Part shown: positions 1 through 6,749 of the stretch, piece after piece | Layout of the letters: each line of letters opens with the position of its first letter | Position numbering within the stretch: position 1 is the first letter of the stretch | Assembly: GCA_042569785.1 (NCBI GenBank) | Contig: JBHPGW010000028.1 | Coordinates: forward strand, 1-35,370 | Direction of reading: 5' to 3' | DNA from: JBHPGW01 sp042569785 | GTDB lineage: Bacteria > Planctomycetota > Phycisphaerae > Sedimentisphaerales > Anaerobacaceae | DNA length: 35,370 bases | Position numbers and translations under genes: made by a program | Notes under the pieces: model-generated | Databases searched by the model: none | Told to the model about the DNA's origin: nothing | The model's input: only the letters and a program-made list of their open reading frames with translations

Positions 1-408
1 GAGACGATCTGGATAGGAGTTCATGACGATGTGGGAGAAATATATCTTGCAGAAATTACCAATGACCTTACTACGGTAGGTGAATGGACCGGCAATACCG
101 TTATATATAGCCCGCCTATTATCAGTGCCACAGGTTGGAGTTATTATTACAAAGAAACCCACGAAATATGGAGCGGGCACTTTTTTGGTGAGGACCCCGG
201 CATAGGCGGTGCTGTCGAGTTTCGTGGTTTAACTGGGGGAGAGGTTTGCTTTGGTCTTAACCTGGCACCTGTGGCACTTGATGATGTTTTTACGCTCAAT
301 GTAACCCCCGAACCCGCAACAGTTCTACTTCTCAGCCTCGGCAGTTTAGCTTTACTAAAATACCGCAATAAAAAAGGCGGTTCTAAAAAAATAATAGAAA
401 AACATTGA
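1..408 (+). CDS. PEP-CTERM sorting domain protein, 5'-truncated (copy 1 of 3)
   Basis: This reading frame is open from base 1, so the N-terminus lies outside the window. The visible 135 residues match the second and third tandem copies downstream, starting at the equivalent of about residue 45. The C-terminus has the PEP-CTERM layout: a PEP triplet (TPEPATVLLL), a hydrophobic segment and a basic tail (KYRNKKGGSKK). Proteins with this tail are exported and, in the known model, processed by an exosortase; no exosortase gene is in the window. Compared with copy 2 it lacks a short stretch before the conserved PGIGGAVEFRGL segment. The body has no fold I can name. It is probably a secreted or surface protein of unknown role. 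Confidence 0.85.
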   Translation, partial: ETIWIGVHDDVGEIYLAEITNDLTTVGEWTGNTVIYSPPIISATGWSYYYKETHEIWSGHFFGEDPGIGGAVEFRGLTGGEVCFGLNLAPVALDDVFTLNVTPEPATVLLLSLGSLALLKYRNKKGGSKKIIEKH

Positions 409-479
409 CAGATGACCTCATAGCAGAAGTGTCCTGTATATGTATTAAATGTTATTGTTTTTTATAGAGGAGCGGATAA

Positions 480-1028
480 ATGAAGAGTCAACTGTTGGCA
501 TTAATGTTGGTTTTGCTTTTGGCTTGTGCGGCTGACGCGGCATTGAGCTTTGTTGTAGGAGATGGTACAACTTTTACAGATCCGGGTGATGAGTTTACGA
601 TCGATATTGGCGAGACGATCTGGATAGGAGTTCATGACGATGTGGGAGAAATGTATTTTGCAGAAATTACCAATAGCCTTACAACAATAGGTGAATGGAC
701 CGGCGATAGTATAGCTTATAGCCCGCCAACCGTCAGTACTGCTAAAGGTTGGAGTTATTATTACAGAGAAACCAACGAAATATGGAGCGGGTATTTTATT
801 GATGAAGATTCAGTTGAGACTCCATTGCCGGGCATAGGTGGTGCCGTCGAGTTTCGTGGTTTAACTGAGGGAGAGGTTTTGTTTTGTCTTAACCTGACAC
901 CTGGGACAATTGATGATGTTTTTACGCTCAATGTAGTCCCCGAACCCGCAACAGTTCTACTTCTCAGCCTCGGCAGTTTAGCTTTACTAAAATACCGCAA
1001 TAAAAAAGGCGGTTCAAAAAAATATTAG
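480..1028 (+). CDS. PEP-CTERM sorting domain protein (copy 2 of 3)
   Basis: This is a complete 182-residue secreted protein. The ATG follows a good ribosome binding site (GAGGAG at 467-472, 7 bases away). A signal peptide is visible (MKSQLLALMLVLLLACAADA, cleavage probably near residue 20). The mature part is acidic and starts LSFVVGDGTTF; the C-terminus carries a PEP motif, a hydrophobic segment and the basic tail KYRNKKGGSKKY, almost the same as copy 1. Export through Sec and exosortase-type processing are inferred from the family. The body is about 135 residues, probably beta-rich, and I do not recognise a catalytic motif. It may be a matrix or surface component; the function is unknown. 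Confidence 0.9.
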   Translation: MKSQLLALMLVLLLACAADAALSFVVGDGTTFTDPGDEFTIDIGETIWIGVHDDVGEMYFAEITNSLTTIGEWTGDSIAYSPPTVSTAKGWSYYYRETNEIWSGYFIDEDSVETPLPGIGGAVEFRGLTEGEVLFCLNLTPGTIDDVFTLNVVPEPATVLLLSLGSLALLKYRNKKGGSKKY

Positions 1029-1110
1029 AAAAACATTGACAGATGACCTCATAGCAGAAGTGTCCTGTATATGTATTAAATGTTATTATTTTTTATAAAG
1101 GAGCGGATAA

Positions 1111-1641
1111 ATGAAGAGTCAACTGTTGGCATTAATATTAATTTTGGTTATGGCTTGTGCTGCTGAGGCAGCATTGAGCTTTGTTGTAGGAGATGGTACA
1201 ACTTTTATAGATCCCGGCGATGAATTTACGATCGATATTGGCGAGACGATCTGGATAGGAGTTCATGATGATGTAGGAGAAATGTATCTTGCAGAAATTA
1301 CCAATGACCTTACAACAATAGGTGAATGGACCGGTAATAGTATAGTTTATAGCCCGCCAACTGTTAGCACTGTTCCAGGTTGGAGCTATCTTGAAAATCA
1401 GTTCTTCGTAGAATGGTGGTACGGGGGTTTTATTGATGAAGATTCAACTGAAACCCCATTGCCGGGAATAGGCGGTGCCGTCGAGTTTCGTGGTTTAACT
1501 GAGGGAGAGGTTTGGTTTTGTCTTAACCTGACACCTGGGACAATTGATGATGAGCTTCTTCTCCATGTAACTCCCGAACCCGCCTCAATTTTGCTGGTGG
1601 GGTTTGGTTTGGTGGGTTTGATCAGAAGCCGGAAAGTTTGA
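1111..1641 (+). CDS. PEP-CTERM sorting domain protein (copy 3 of 3)
   Basis: This 176-residue secreted protein has the same ribosome binding site (AGGAG), the same signal peptide type (MKSQLLALILILVMACAAEA) and the same body as copy 2. It differs in two places. A central stretch (YLENQFFVEWWYGGF) replaces YYYRETNEIWSGYF. The C-terminal sorting tail is of another kind, PEPASILLVGFGLVGLIRSRKV, instead of the PEPATVLLLSLGSLALLKYRNKK tail of copies 1 and 2. The swapped tail suggests recombination with another PEP-CTERM gene or loss of gene conversion at the end of the array. Function is unknown. It is the last gene of the array; the next gene starts 51 bases downstream. Confidence 0.9.
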   Translation: MKSQLLALILILVMACAAEAALSFVVGDGTTFIDPGDEFTIDIGETIWIGVHDDVGEMYLAEITNDLTTIGEWTGNSIVYSPPTVSTVPGWSYLENQFFVEWWYGGFIDEDSTETPLPGIGGAVEFRGLTEGEVWFCLNLTPGTIDDELLLHVTPEPASILLVGFGLVGLIRSRKV

Positions 1642-1692
1642 TCTCAGGAATGTTTTTATATTTTTATAACATTTTTTTGAAAGGGCGGAAAA

Positions 1693-4542
1693 ATGAAGAA
1701 GAAGGAAAAAACTATAATTCAGAATACAGGAGACAGGAAACAGGATATACGAGCCACGAGATTGCATTTGTTGGTTATCTTTGTTTGCCTGGTGTTTGTT
1801 GGCTTAGCCAATGGAGATATAATTACTGTCGATGATGATGGGCCGGCGGATTTTAATAATATTCAGGCGGCGATTAATGACTCAAATGATGGTGATATTG
1901 TAGAAGTTCAGCAGGGGATATATACCGGTGATGGTAATCGCGATATAGATTTTATGGGAAAGGCAATTACCATTCGCGGTACAGAGCCGAATAATCCCGA
2001 TGTAGTAGCAACGACGATTATTGACTGTAATGGTACAGAAGCCGAACCTCATCGAGGGTTTTATTTTCATAACGGTGAAGATGGCAATTCGGTTTTGGCA
2101 GGGTTAACCATTACCAACGGTTACGCTCCTGTAAGGATAATCGATGACTATTATGAATTTAGGGTTGGCGGCGGCATATACTGTGATGATTCGAGTCCTA
2201 CGATAACTAACTGTCGCATCATCGGTAATTATGCAGGTGGTGAAGGGGGTGGAATCGGTTGTGAATATAGTAATTCTATGATTACCAACTGCGAAATTAG
2301 CAACAACATCGGTGAGTGGGGCGGTGGAATCGTATGTGGTTGGGGAAGTCCTATAATAGTCAATTGTGAAATCACAGGCAATTCGGGTGTATACGGAGGT
2401 GGGATATTCTATGGTAGTTCAAATCTTACAATTAATAACTGTCGTATTATCGCCAATTCTGCAGTGGATAATGGCGGTGGAATCAGTTATCAGAATAGTA
2501 ATTCTGTGATTACCAACTGCGAAATTAGCAACAACCTTAGTAATTGGGGCGGTGGAATCAGTTCCGACAATGGAAATTCTATAATAGTCAATTGTAAAAT
2601 AAATAACAACATTAGTAGGGGTAGTGGGTGGCAGTGGCAGGGTGATGGCGGCGGTATACATAGTTCTTCTAATGACGGTGTTTATCTGATTTCAAATAGT
2701 GTAATCAGTGGCAACATATCTTGGGGCCAGGGCGGTGGCATTTACAGTTATGGCGGTGGCATTATGATATCTAATTGTACTATAACCGGTAACAGGACTG
2801 TTAACAATGATCCTTATTATGAGGCTGGTGATGGAATTTTTTTCCTGAACAGTAAACTTGTTATTACCAATTCTATTGTCTGGGGTAATGGTGATTCTGA
2901 AATTTGGGCAGAGATGATAATACGCCCTCCATTGTACTTTTTTGAAACTGTGTCATACAACAACATAAAAGGTGGTTATCAAACTCCAAGTCCTGGTTAC
3001 CAGGGAATTGGCAATATTGATGTTGATCCTTGTTTTGTTGACCCGGGGTACTGGGATGCTAATGGTACGCCAGAAGATGTAAATGATGATTTCTGGGTTG
3101 ATGGTGATTATCATTTGAAGAGTCAAGGGTGGTATTGGGATGGCCAACGTCAGCGATGGGATTATGATGATGTTACGAGCAGATGTATCGATGCCGGTAA
3201 TCCGGGTTCTCCTTTAGGTGACGAATTGCTTTCTGTGCCGGATGATCCTAATAATGATTGGGGCGAGAATCTGCGTATAAATATGGGTGCCTATGGCGGA
3301 ACGGCGGAGGCTTCTATGGGGCCTTATGATTGGGCATTGTTAGGTGATTTGACAAATGATGGAACTATAGATTATACGGATTTGGCTGGGCAGATGCAAG
3401 ATTGGCTGACAACTGCAAGCGAACAGCCGGGCGATTTGAACCGTGATGGGATAGTGAATATGGCGGACTTTGCCCTTCTGGCTACGGATTGGCTTGCAAA
3501 AACAAGCTGGTATGAGCCGCCTATTGTGCTTGAAATTTATTCTGACGGTTGGGGTACTCTTCTGGATACGATTACGATGCGAGAAGAGGGAGAGATCACC
3601 ATCTCCGTTGAAGAAGAAAACCCATATGGTGATCCTCCAAGATATTATATTTATGCTTCCAGGCAAGGCTATTCCACCGAAGTTTACTACTGTGAAAAGG
3701 GCGATACCATTGATGTAGACCTAGACAAGATTATCCCCGGCAACTTCAATGGCGTAATTTTTATGACTCAAACCTGGTTTTCAGACATTTATCTTGAAAA
3801 TACGGATGTAAACGTTTTGGATGGTAATACGCCTGGAAGTACTGTTGTGTATCAGTTCCAGACCGACGAACAAGGGAGATTTGCGATAGATCCGTTGCCA
3901 CCAGGTACTTATTATTTTGAGTTTATGTTTGATGAACTTTATTTGGAGGAAGTAGATATTCAAGGCCAATACCAGGACTTTTTCTTTCCTGCCCCTATAA
4001 TGGTGCTGAAGCCGAATATTTATATGTATCCGGAAGAAACAGCAGATATGGATGTAGATATTGTTTTTCCGCATGGCGGGCGGGTTATAGCATCCAACCC
4101 CGAATATGGTAATGGCTGGCATGTAACAGTAGAGCCTAATGGAATTATTGATGGGCAGTATGATTTCCTTTTCTATGAAAGTTTGCAGCCGGACTATGGA
4201 CAATATGAAGCCGGCTGGGTGGTTGCGCAGGAGCAACTGGAAGATTTCTTTAGAAATAATATGGTCCTGACAGGCTTTAATCAAAAGGAGATAGATGATT
4301 TTATAGAGTACTGGATACCGCGTCTTACAGAATATCCCTGCTATGCAATATACCCGCAGTATAACGACGAGCTTGAAGAAATGATAAGGCTTGAGTTCTC
4401 TGAGCAACCGGCAAACCTCATCAGGCTTATTTACTCCGTGAGGGGCTTGGAAACCAATAACCTCAGTTTACAGGAGCCGGTTGTGCCTCCATTCAGCCGA
4501 GAAGACTTCACGGTGACTGAGTGGGGCGTTATTCTGAAATAG
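1693..4542 (+). CDS. Secreted right-handed beta-helix protein with internal dockerin and C-terminal KPNIYxYP domain
   Basis: This is a 949-residue modular extracellular protein. Residues 1-42 form an export signal with a long basic n-region followed by a hydrophobic stretch (LHLLVIFVCLVFVGLANG). Residues about 43-400 carry parallel beta-helix repeats rich in 'GGGI...ITNC.I..N', opening with the DDDGPADFNNIQAAI segment typical of planctomycete beta-helix proteins. Residues about 548-605 hold both halves of a type I dockerin (GDLTNDGTIDYTDL and GDLNRDGIVNMADF, calcium-loop style). Residues about 620-770 look like carboxypeptidase-regulatory-like beta sandwich material. Residues about 774-949 start with KPNIYMYPEE and include GWHVTVEPNG and YDFLFYE, a widespread domain whose function I do not know. 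A weak ribosome binding site (AGGGCGG) precedes the ATG. Polysaccharide binding or degradation is plausible but not shown; no catalytic residues are identified. Confidence 0.85.
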   Translation: MKKKEKTIIQNTGDRKQDIRATRLHLLVIFVCLVFVGLANGDIITVDDDGPADFNNIQAAINDSNDGDIVEVQQGIYTGDGNRDIDFMGKAITIRGTEPNNPDVVATTIIDCNGTEAEPHRGFYFHNGEDGNSVLAGLTITNGYAPVRIIDDYYEFRVGGGIYCDDSSPTITNCRIIGNYAGGEGGGIGCEYSNSMITNCEISNNIGEWGGGIVCGWGSPIIVNCEITGNSGVYGGGIFYGSSNLTINNCRIIANSAVDNGGGISYQNSNSVITNCEISNNLSNWGGGISSDNGNSIIVNCKINNNISRGSGWQWQGDGGGIHSSSNDGVYLISNSVISGNISWGQGGGIYSYGGGIMISNCTITGNRTVNNDPYYEAGDGIFFLNSKLVITNSIVWGNGDSEIWAEMIIRPPLYFFETVSYNNIKGGYQTPSPGYQGIGNIDVDPCFVDPGYWDANGTPEDVNDDFWVDGDYHLKSQGWYWDGQRQRWDYDDVTSRCIDAGNPGSPLGDELLSVPDDPNNDWGENLRINMGAYGGTAEASMGPYDWALLGDLTNDGTIDYTDLAGQMQDWLTTASEQPGDLNRDGIVNMADFALLATDWLAKTSWYEPPIVLEIYSDGWGTLLDTITMREEGEITISVEEENPYGDPPRYYIYASRQGYSTEVYYCEKGDTIDVDLDKIIPGNFNGVIFMTQTWFSDIYLENTDVNVLDGNTPGSTVVYQFQTDEQGRFAIDPLPPGTYYFEFMFDELYLEEVDIQGQYQDFFFPAPIMVLKPNIYMYPEETADMDVDIVFPHGGRVIASNPEYGNGWHVTVEPNGIIDGQYDFLFYESLQPDYGQYEAGWVVAQEQLEDFFRNNMVLTGFNQKEIDDFIEYWIPRLTEYPCYAIYPQYNDELEEMIRLEFSEQPANLIRLIYSVRGLETNNLSLQEPVVPPFSREDFTVTEWGVILK
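1726..1746 (+). repeat. Heptanucleotide repeat (ACAGGAR)x3 inside a coding region
   Basis: Three adjacent 7-bp units (ACAGGAG, ACAGGAA, ACAGGAT) lie in the codons just before the hydrophobic core of the signal peptide of the beta-helix gene. A unit gain or loss would shift the frame. Confidence 0.8.
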
Positions 4543-4616
4543 TAGATTAGATCGGAGTGAAAAAACTAAAAAATAGGGACGGTTGGGGAGGGAATAATGA
4601 ATTTTGAAGTGACAAT

Positions 4617-4633
4617 CCCCTGCAGTGCAGGGG
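4617..4633. terminator. GC-rich hairpin between convergent genes
   Basis: A 7-bp perfect stem (CCCCTGC/GCAGGGG) with a 3-base loop lies between the 3' ends of the beta-helix gene and lpxB. There is no clear T-run on either side, so a bidirectional terminator is only a guess; it may also be a repeat element. Confidence 0.3.
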
Positions 4634-4634
4634 G

Positions 4635-5786
4635 CTAAAAGGTTTGTGGGTTTAGTAGGTTTTTTGCGATTTTGGCGGTTTTTTTTGCGGCTGATGATTT
4701 TGCTAATGGGGTTGTTAGGCGGATCAGATCCGTTGAGGTTTGGGTTAGGGTGGTTCGGTTTTCTAACAATTTTTCAATAGTATTTACTATGGGGTCTATG
4801 GATTTAAAATACGGCATGAATTCGGGGACCAACTGGCAGCCGGCCAATATGTTTACCAGTGACAGGAAATTTGTTTTAATGAGCCACCATCCGAGTAGGT
4901 GCCAAACTAATCTGCTTGACTGGTACATAATGACCATTGGACAGCCGGCGGCGGCGACCTGAAGTGTTGCGCTTCCGCTTGCTACGATCGTAAAGTCGGC
5001 GTTGCGTGCTGCCAGAGGCACTGATCCTATAGCGTAATTACACTTAAAGCCTATCATTTCCAGTGACCTTAGTTTTTCTTTTCTTTTTTGATCTACGGCA
5101 ACGGTTGTGAAAGTGATCCGTGGATATTTTTTCTTCAGCCTTTTGCCGATCAGCTGCATTGGTTTCCATAGTGAATCGATCTCTGCGGTTCTTGAGCCTG
5201 GCATAATGGCGATGTGTGCGGAGCTGGGGTCGAAGTTGGTGTAGTCTTTTTTGTATTGTTCGATATTTTGCAGGCCATCGAGCAGTGGATTTCCAACGAA
5301 GGTAGTGTCGACGGCTCTTTGGGTGAACCATTGCTGCTCGAACGGGAGTATGCAGCAGAGCTTGTCGCAGCACTTTCTCAGTTTCCTTATGCGCCATGGC
5401 GCCCATGCCCATAGCTGGGGCGCGACGTAGAATAGTGTTTTGATGTTTTGTTTTTTTGCGGCCTTCGCGATGTGAAAGTTGAAAGCGGGGGAATCGCAGA
5501 GAATAACGAGGTCGGGTTTTTGGGTCCTTAGAAGGCGTTTGATCTTTATAATGAGTTTTAGAAAGTATCCTGCCTGGGCAAAGGCCTTGTGTGCCATTGC
5601 GGCTTTTTGTACGGAGTTTGCCAGAAGTTCGCAGCCAGCCTCGGCCATTTTGGGGCCGCCAACGCCGGTGAATTCTACGTCCGGGTCAGCCTCTCGGATG
5701 GCGTTTATCAGGCCTGCACAGTGACTGTCACCGCTCGGCTCGGCGGCACTTATGAAAATTCGATATGGTTTTTGCGTTTGTGTCAT
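4635..5786 (-). CDS. lpxB: Lipid-A-disaccharide synthase
   Basis: This 383-residue protein matches LpxB in length and motifs. The enzyme joins UDP-2,3-diacylglucosamine and lipid X to make the tetraacyl disaccharide of lipid A at the inner membrane. Visible signatures are the N-terminal SAAEPSGDSHCAGLI loop, FTGVGGPKMAEAGCE, CDSPAFNFHIAKAAK, YVAPQLWAWAPWR, FVGNPLLD, the MPGSRTAEI nucleotide-sugar loop and VASGSATLQVAAAGCPMV. The gene stands alone on the minus strand, convergent with the beta-helix gene and divergent from the small gene at 5977. The ATG has no obvious ribosome binding site. It implies an outer membrane with lipid A. No other lpx gene is in the window. Confidence 0.95.
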   Translation of the reverse strand: MTQTQKPYRIFISAAEPSGDSHCAGLINAIREADPDVEFTGVGGPKMAEAGCELLANSVQKAAMAHKAFAQAGYFLKLIIKIKRLLRTQKPDLVILCDSPAFNFHIAKAAKKQNIKTLFYVAPQLWAWAPWRIRKLRKCCDKLCCILPFEQQWFTQRAVDTTFVGNPLLDGLQNIEQYKKDYTNFDPSSAHIAIMPGSRTAEIDSLWKPMQLIGKRLKKKYPRITFTTVAVDQKRKEKLRSLEMIGFKCNYAIGSVPLAARNADFTIVASGSATLQVAAAGCPMVIMYQSSRLVWHLLGWWLIKTNFLSLVNILAGCQLVPEFMPYFKSIDPIVNTIEKLLENRTTLTQTSTDLIRLTTPLAKSSAAKKTAKIAKNLLNPQTF

Positions 5787-5806
5787 GGGCTTTTAAAAAC
5801 CATTTT

Positions 5807-5838
5807 ACCACGAATTTACACAAATTTACACGAATTTT
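5807..5838. repeat. 10-bp-period repeat (CGAATTTACA type)
   Basis: Three decamers in tandem (CGAATTTACA, CAAATTTACA, CGAATTTTTT) lie just upstream of lpxB. The same ACCACGAATT unit recurs at 6485, so this is an interspersed repeat of unknown role. Confidence 0.7.
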
Positions 5839-5917
5839 TTTTGTGAGTTTTTTTTGTGTGTTTTTTTCCCATCGCTTGCGCTCAGGGCTCTTTTTGGGTG
5901 TGTTTTGAAGAAAATAG

Positions 5918-5946
5918 TTGCTTATTTTTGTTTTTGGTGTTAAAAT
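5918..5946 (+). promoter_or_regulatory. Sigma70-type promoter for the small gene at 5977
   Basis: The -35 box TTGCTT (5918-5923) and the -10 box TAAAAT (5941-5946) are separated by 17 bases. Transcription would start near 5953, giving a leader of about 25 bases that includes the AGAGGAGG ribosome binding site. Confidence 0.55.
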
Positions 5947-5976
5947 GGGGGGAGTTAGTTAGAGGAGGTTTTTTTG

Positions 5977-6420
5977 ATGTTAGATAGGTCAAAAGACAAT
6001 GACAGAATTGATTTTGATGCGGATCTTTTGGGGGATGATTCCGGGGATGATGATACAGTCGCAATCCCAATAGAAAGTATCGAGCCTGCAAAGCGACTGC
6101 CTAAACCGATAAAAAAAACCGATGGTATCGCTAAGGTGATCAATCATCAGATAGGTCCGGCTGAAAAGGCAGATGTATCTGCGGGCGGTGAGCAGAAGGT
6201 TTCTATACCGCAATTCGACCTTGCTGAACAAATAATGGCAGAGCATCGCAAAAGTACTGCGACGAAGCGAAAATCGCCTGGTCAGAAGAGCGAGGCTAAA
6301 GAGCCGGCGATCCGAATCAAGGAATTTAGCGTACCGGCTAAAAAACAAATAAATCAGCCGTCACAGCCTGATCGAATAATCGCTGATATCGTAGCAAGAG
6401 ATATCGCGAAACTTAGCTGA
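5977..6420 (+). CDS. Hypothetical acidic, low-complexity protein
   Basis: I do not recognise this 147-residue protein. The ATG at 5977 is preferred over the in-frame TTG at 5974 because a strong ribosome binding site (AGAGGAGG, 5961-5968) lies 8 bases upstream. The N-terminus is very acidic (DFDADLLGDDSGDDD); the middle and end are rich in Lys, Pro and Ala and look mostly disordered, ending in a short predicted helix (DRIIADIVARDIAKLS). There is no signal peptide or membrane segment, so it should be cytoplasmic. It has its own promoter and a hairpin terminator, which supports a real single-gene transcript. A regulatory or scaffold role is possible but nothing shows it. Confidence 0.6.
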   Translation: MLDRSKDNDRIDFDADLLGDDSGDDDTVAIPIESIEPAKRLPKPIKKTDGIAKVINHQIGPAEKADVSAGGEQKVSIPQFDLAEQIMAEHRKSTATKRKSPGQKSEAKEPAIRIKEFSVPAKKQINQPSQPDRIIADIVARDIAKLS

Positions 6421-6451
6421 ATAGGTAGGGAGATTAAAAGTTAAAATTGTG

Positions 6452-6473
6452 GAGCCGCTTCGCGGGCTTTTTT
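6452..6473 (+). terminator. Rho-independent terminator after the small acidic gene
   Basis: The hairpin AGCCGC-TTC-GCGGGCT (one bulged base) is followed by TTTTTT. It lies 32 bases after the stop codon at 6420. Confidence 0.65.
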
Positions 6474-6484
6474 ACAAAAAAATT

Positions 6485-6552
6485 AACCACGAATTTTCAC
6501 GAATTGACACGAATTAAAAACTAAAAACTTAGACACGGATTAACACGGATTT
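6485..6552. repeat. 10-bp-period repeats (CACGAATT and ACACGGATT types)
   Basis: CACGAATT occurs three times at 10-bp spacing at about 6487-6515. A second array, ACACGGATTA then ACACGGATTT, lies at 6533-6552. The first type is also present at 5807-5838. No function is known to me. Confidence 0.7.
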
Positions 6553-6675
6553 ACGCTGACTGAAAATAAAAAAGAATTAGCCAGGGTGTTACAATTTTTT
6601 TTGGGGTAAAGTCCGGGAAAAGGGCTCTCTGAGGGGTTAAGAGCGGCGCAATTGGGTGTTTGGGGGAGTTTTTGC
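6553..6675. other. Intergenic stretch without a recognised feature
   Basis: This is the rest of the 329-bp gap before the cyclophilin gene. It holds a G-rich segment around 6600-6670 with a short possible stem (GCTCT/AGAGC), but no open frame or RNA family that I can support. Confidence 0.4.
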
Positions 6676-6704
6676 TTGAAATGGGGCGGCTTTCATGTTA
6701 GAAT
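6676..6704 (+). promoter_or_regulatory. Sigma70-type promoter of the cyclophilin-propeller gene
   Basis: The -35 box TTGAAA (6676-6681) and the -10 box TAGAAT (6699-6704) are spaced by 17 bases, about 45 bases before the start codon. Confidence 0.65.
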
Positions 6705-6749
6705 AGGCAAGATTGTACAGGTGGTAAATTTCCCTTTGGGGGTGTTTAA

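Larger units (their letters stand above)
1..1641 (+). repeat. Tandem triplication of a PEP-CTERM gene unit, about 631 bp
   Basis: Equivalent points (the GAGACGATCTGG motif) occur at 1, 612 and 1243, giving periods of 611 and 631 bp. The spacer between copies 1 and 2 (about 405-479) and that between copies 2 and 3 (about 1036-1110) are nearly identical, including the stop region, the ribosome binding site and the following signal peptide codons. The whole gene plus spacer was therefore duplicated, probably by unequal crossing-over. Confidence 0.9.

Noticed and set aside
3781..4407. A 208-codon minus-strand frame opposite the beta-helix gene
   Set aside because: It has no ribosome binding site or recognisable domain and lies opposite a strong modular protein.
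5044..5412. A 122-codon minus-strand frame overlapping lpxB
   Set aside because: It lies in another frame of the same strand as lpxB, whose motifs are all in the longer frame.
6600..6670. Resemblance to RNase P RNA pieces (AAAGTCCGGG and TAAGAGCGGCGCA)
   Set aside because: The stretch is too short for RNase P RNA, and the other conserved segments (such as the ACAGAAACCG strand) are missing.
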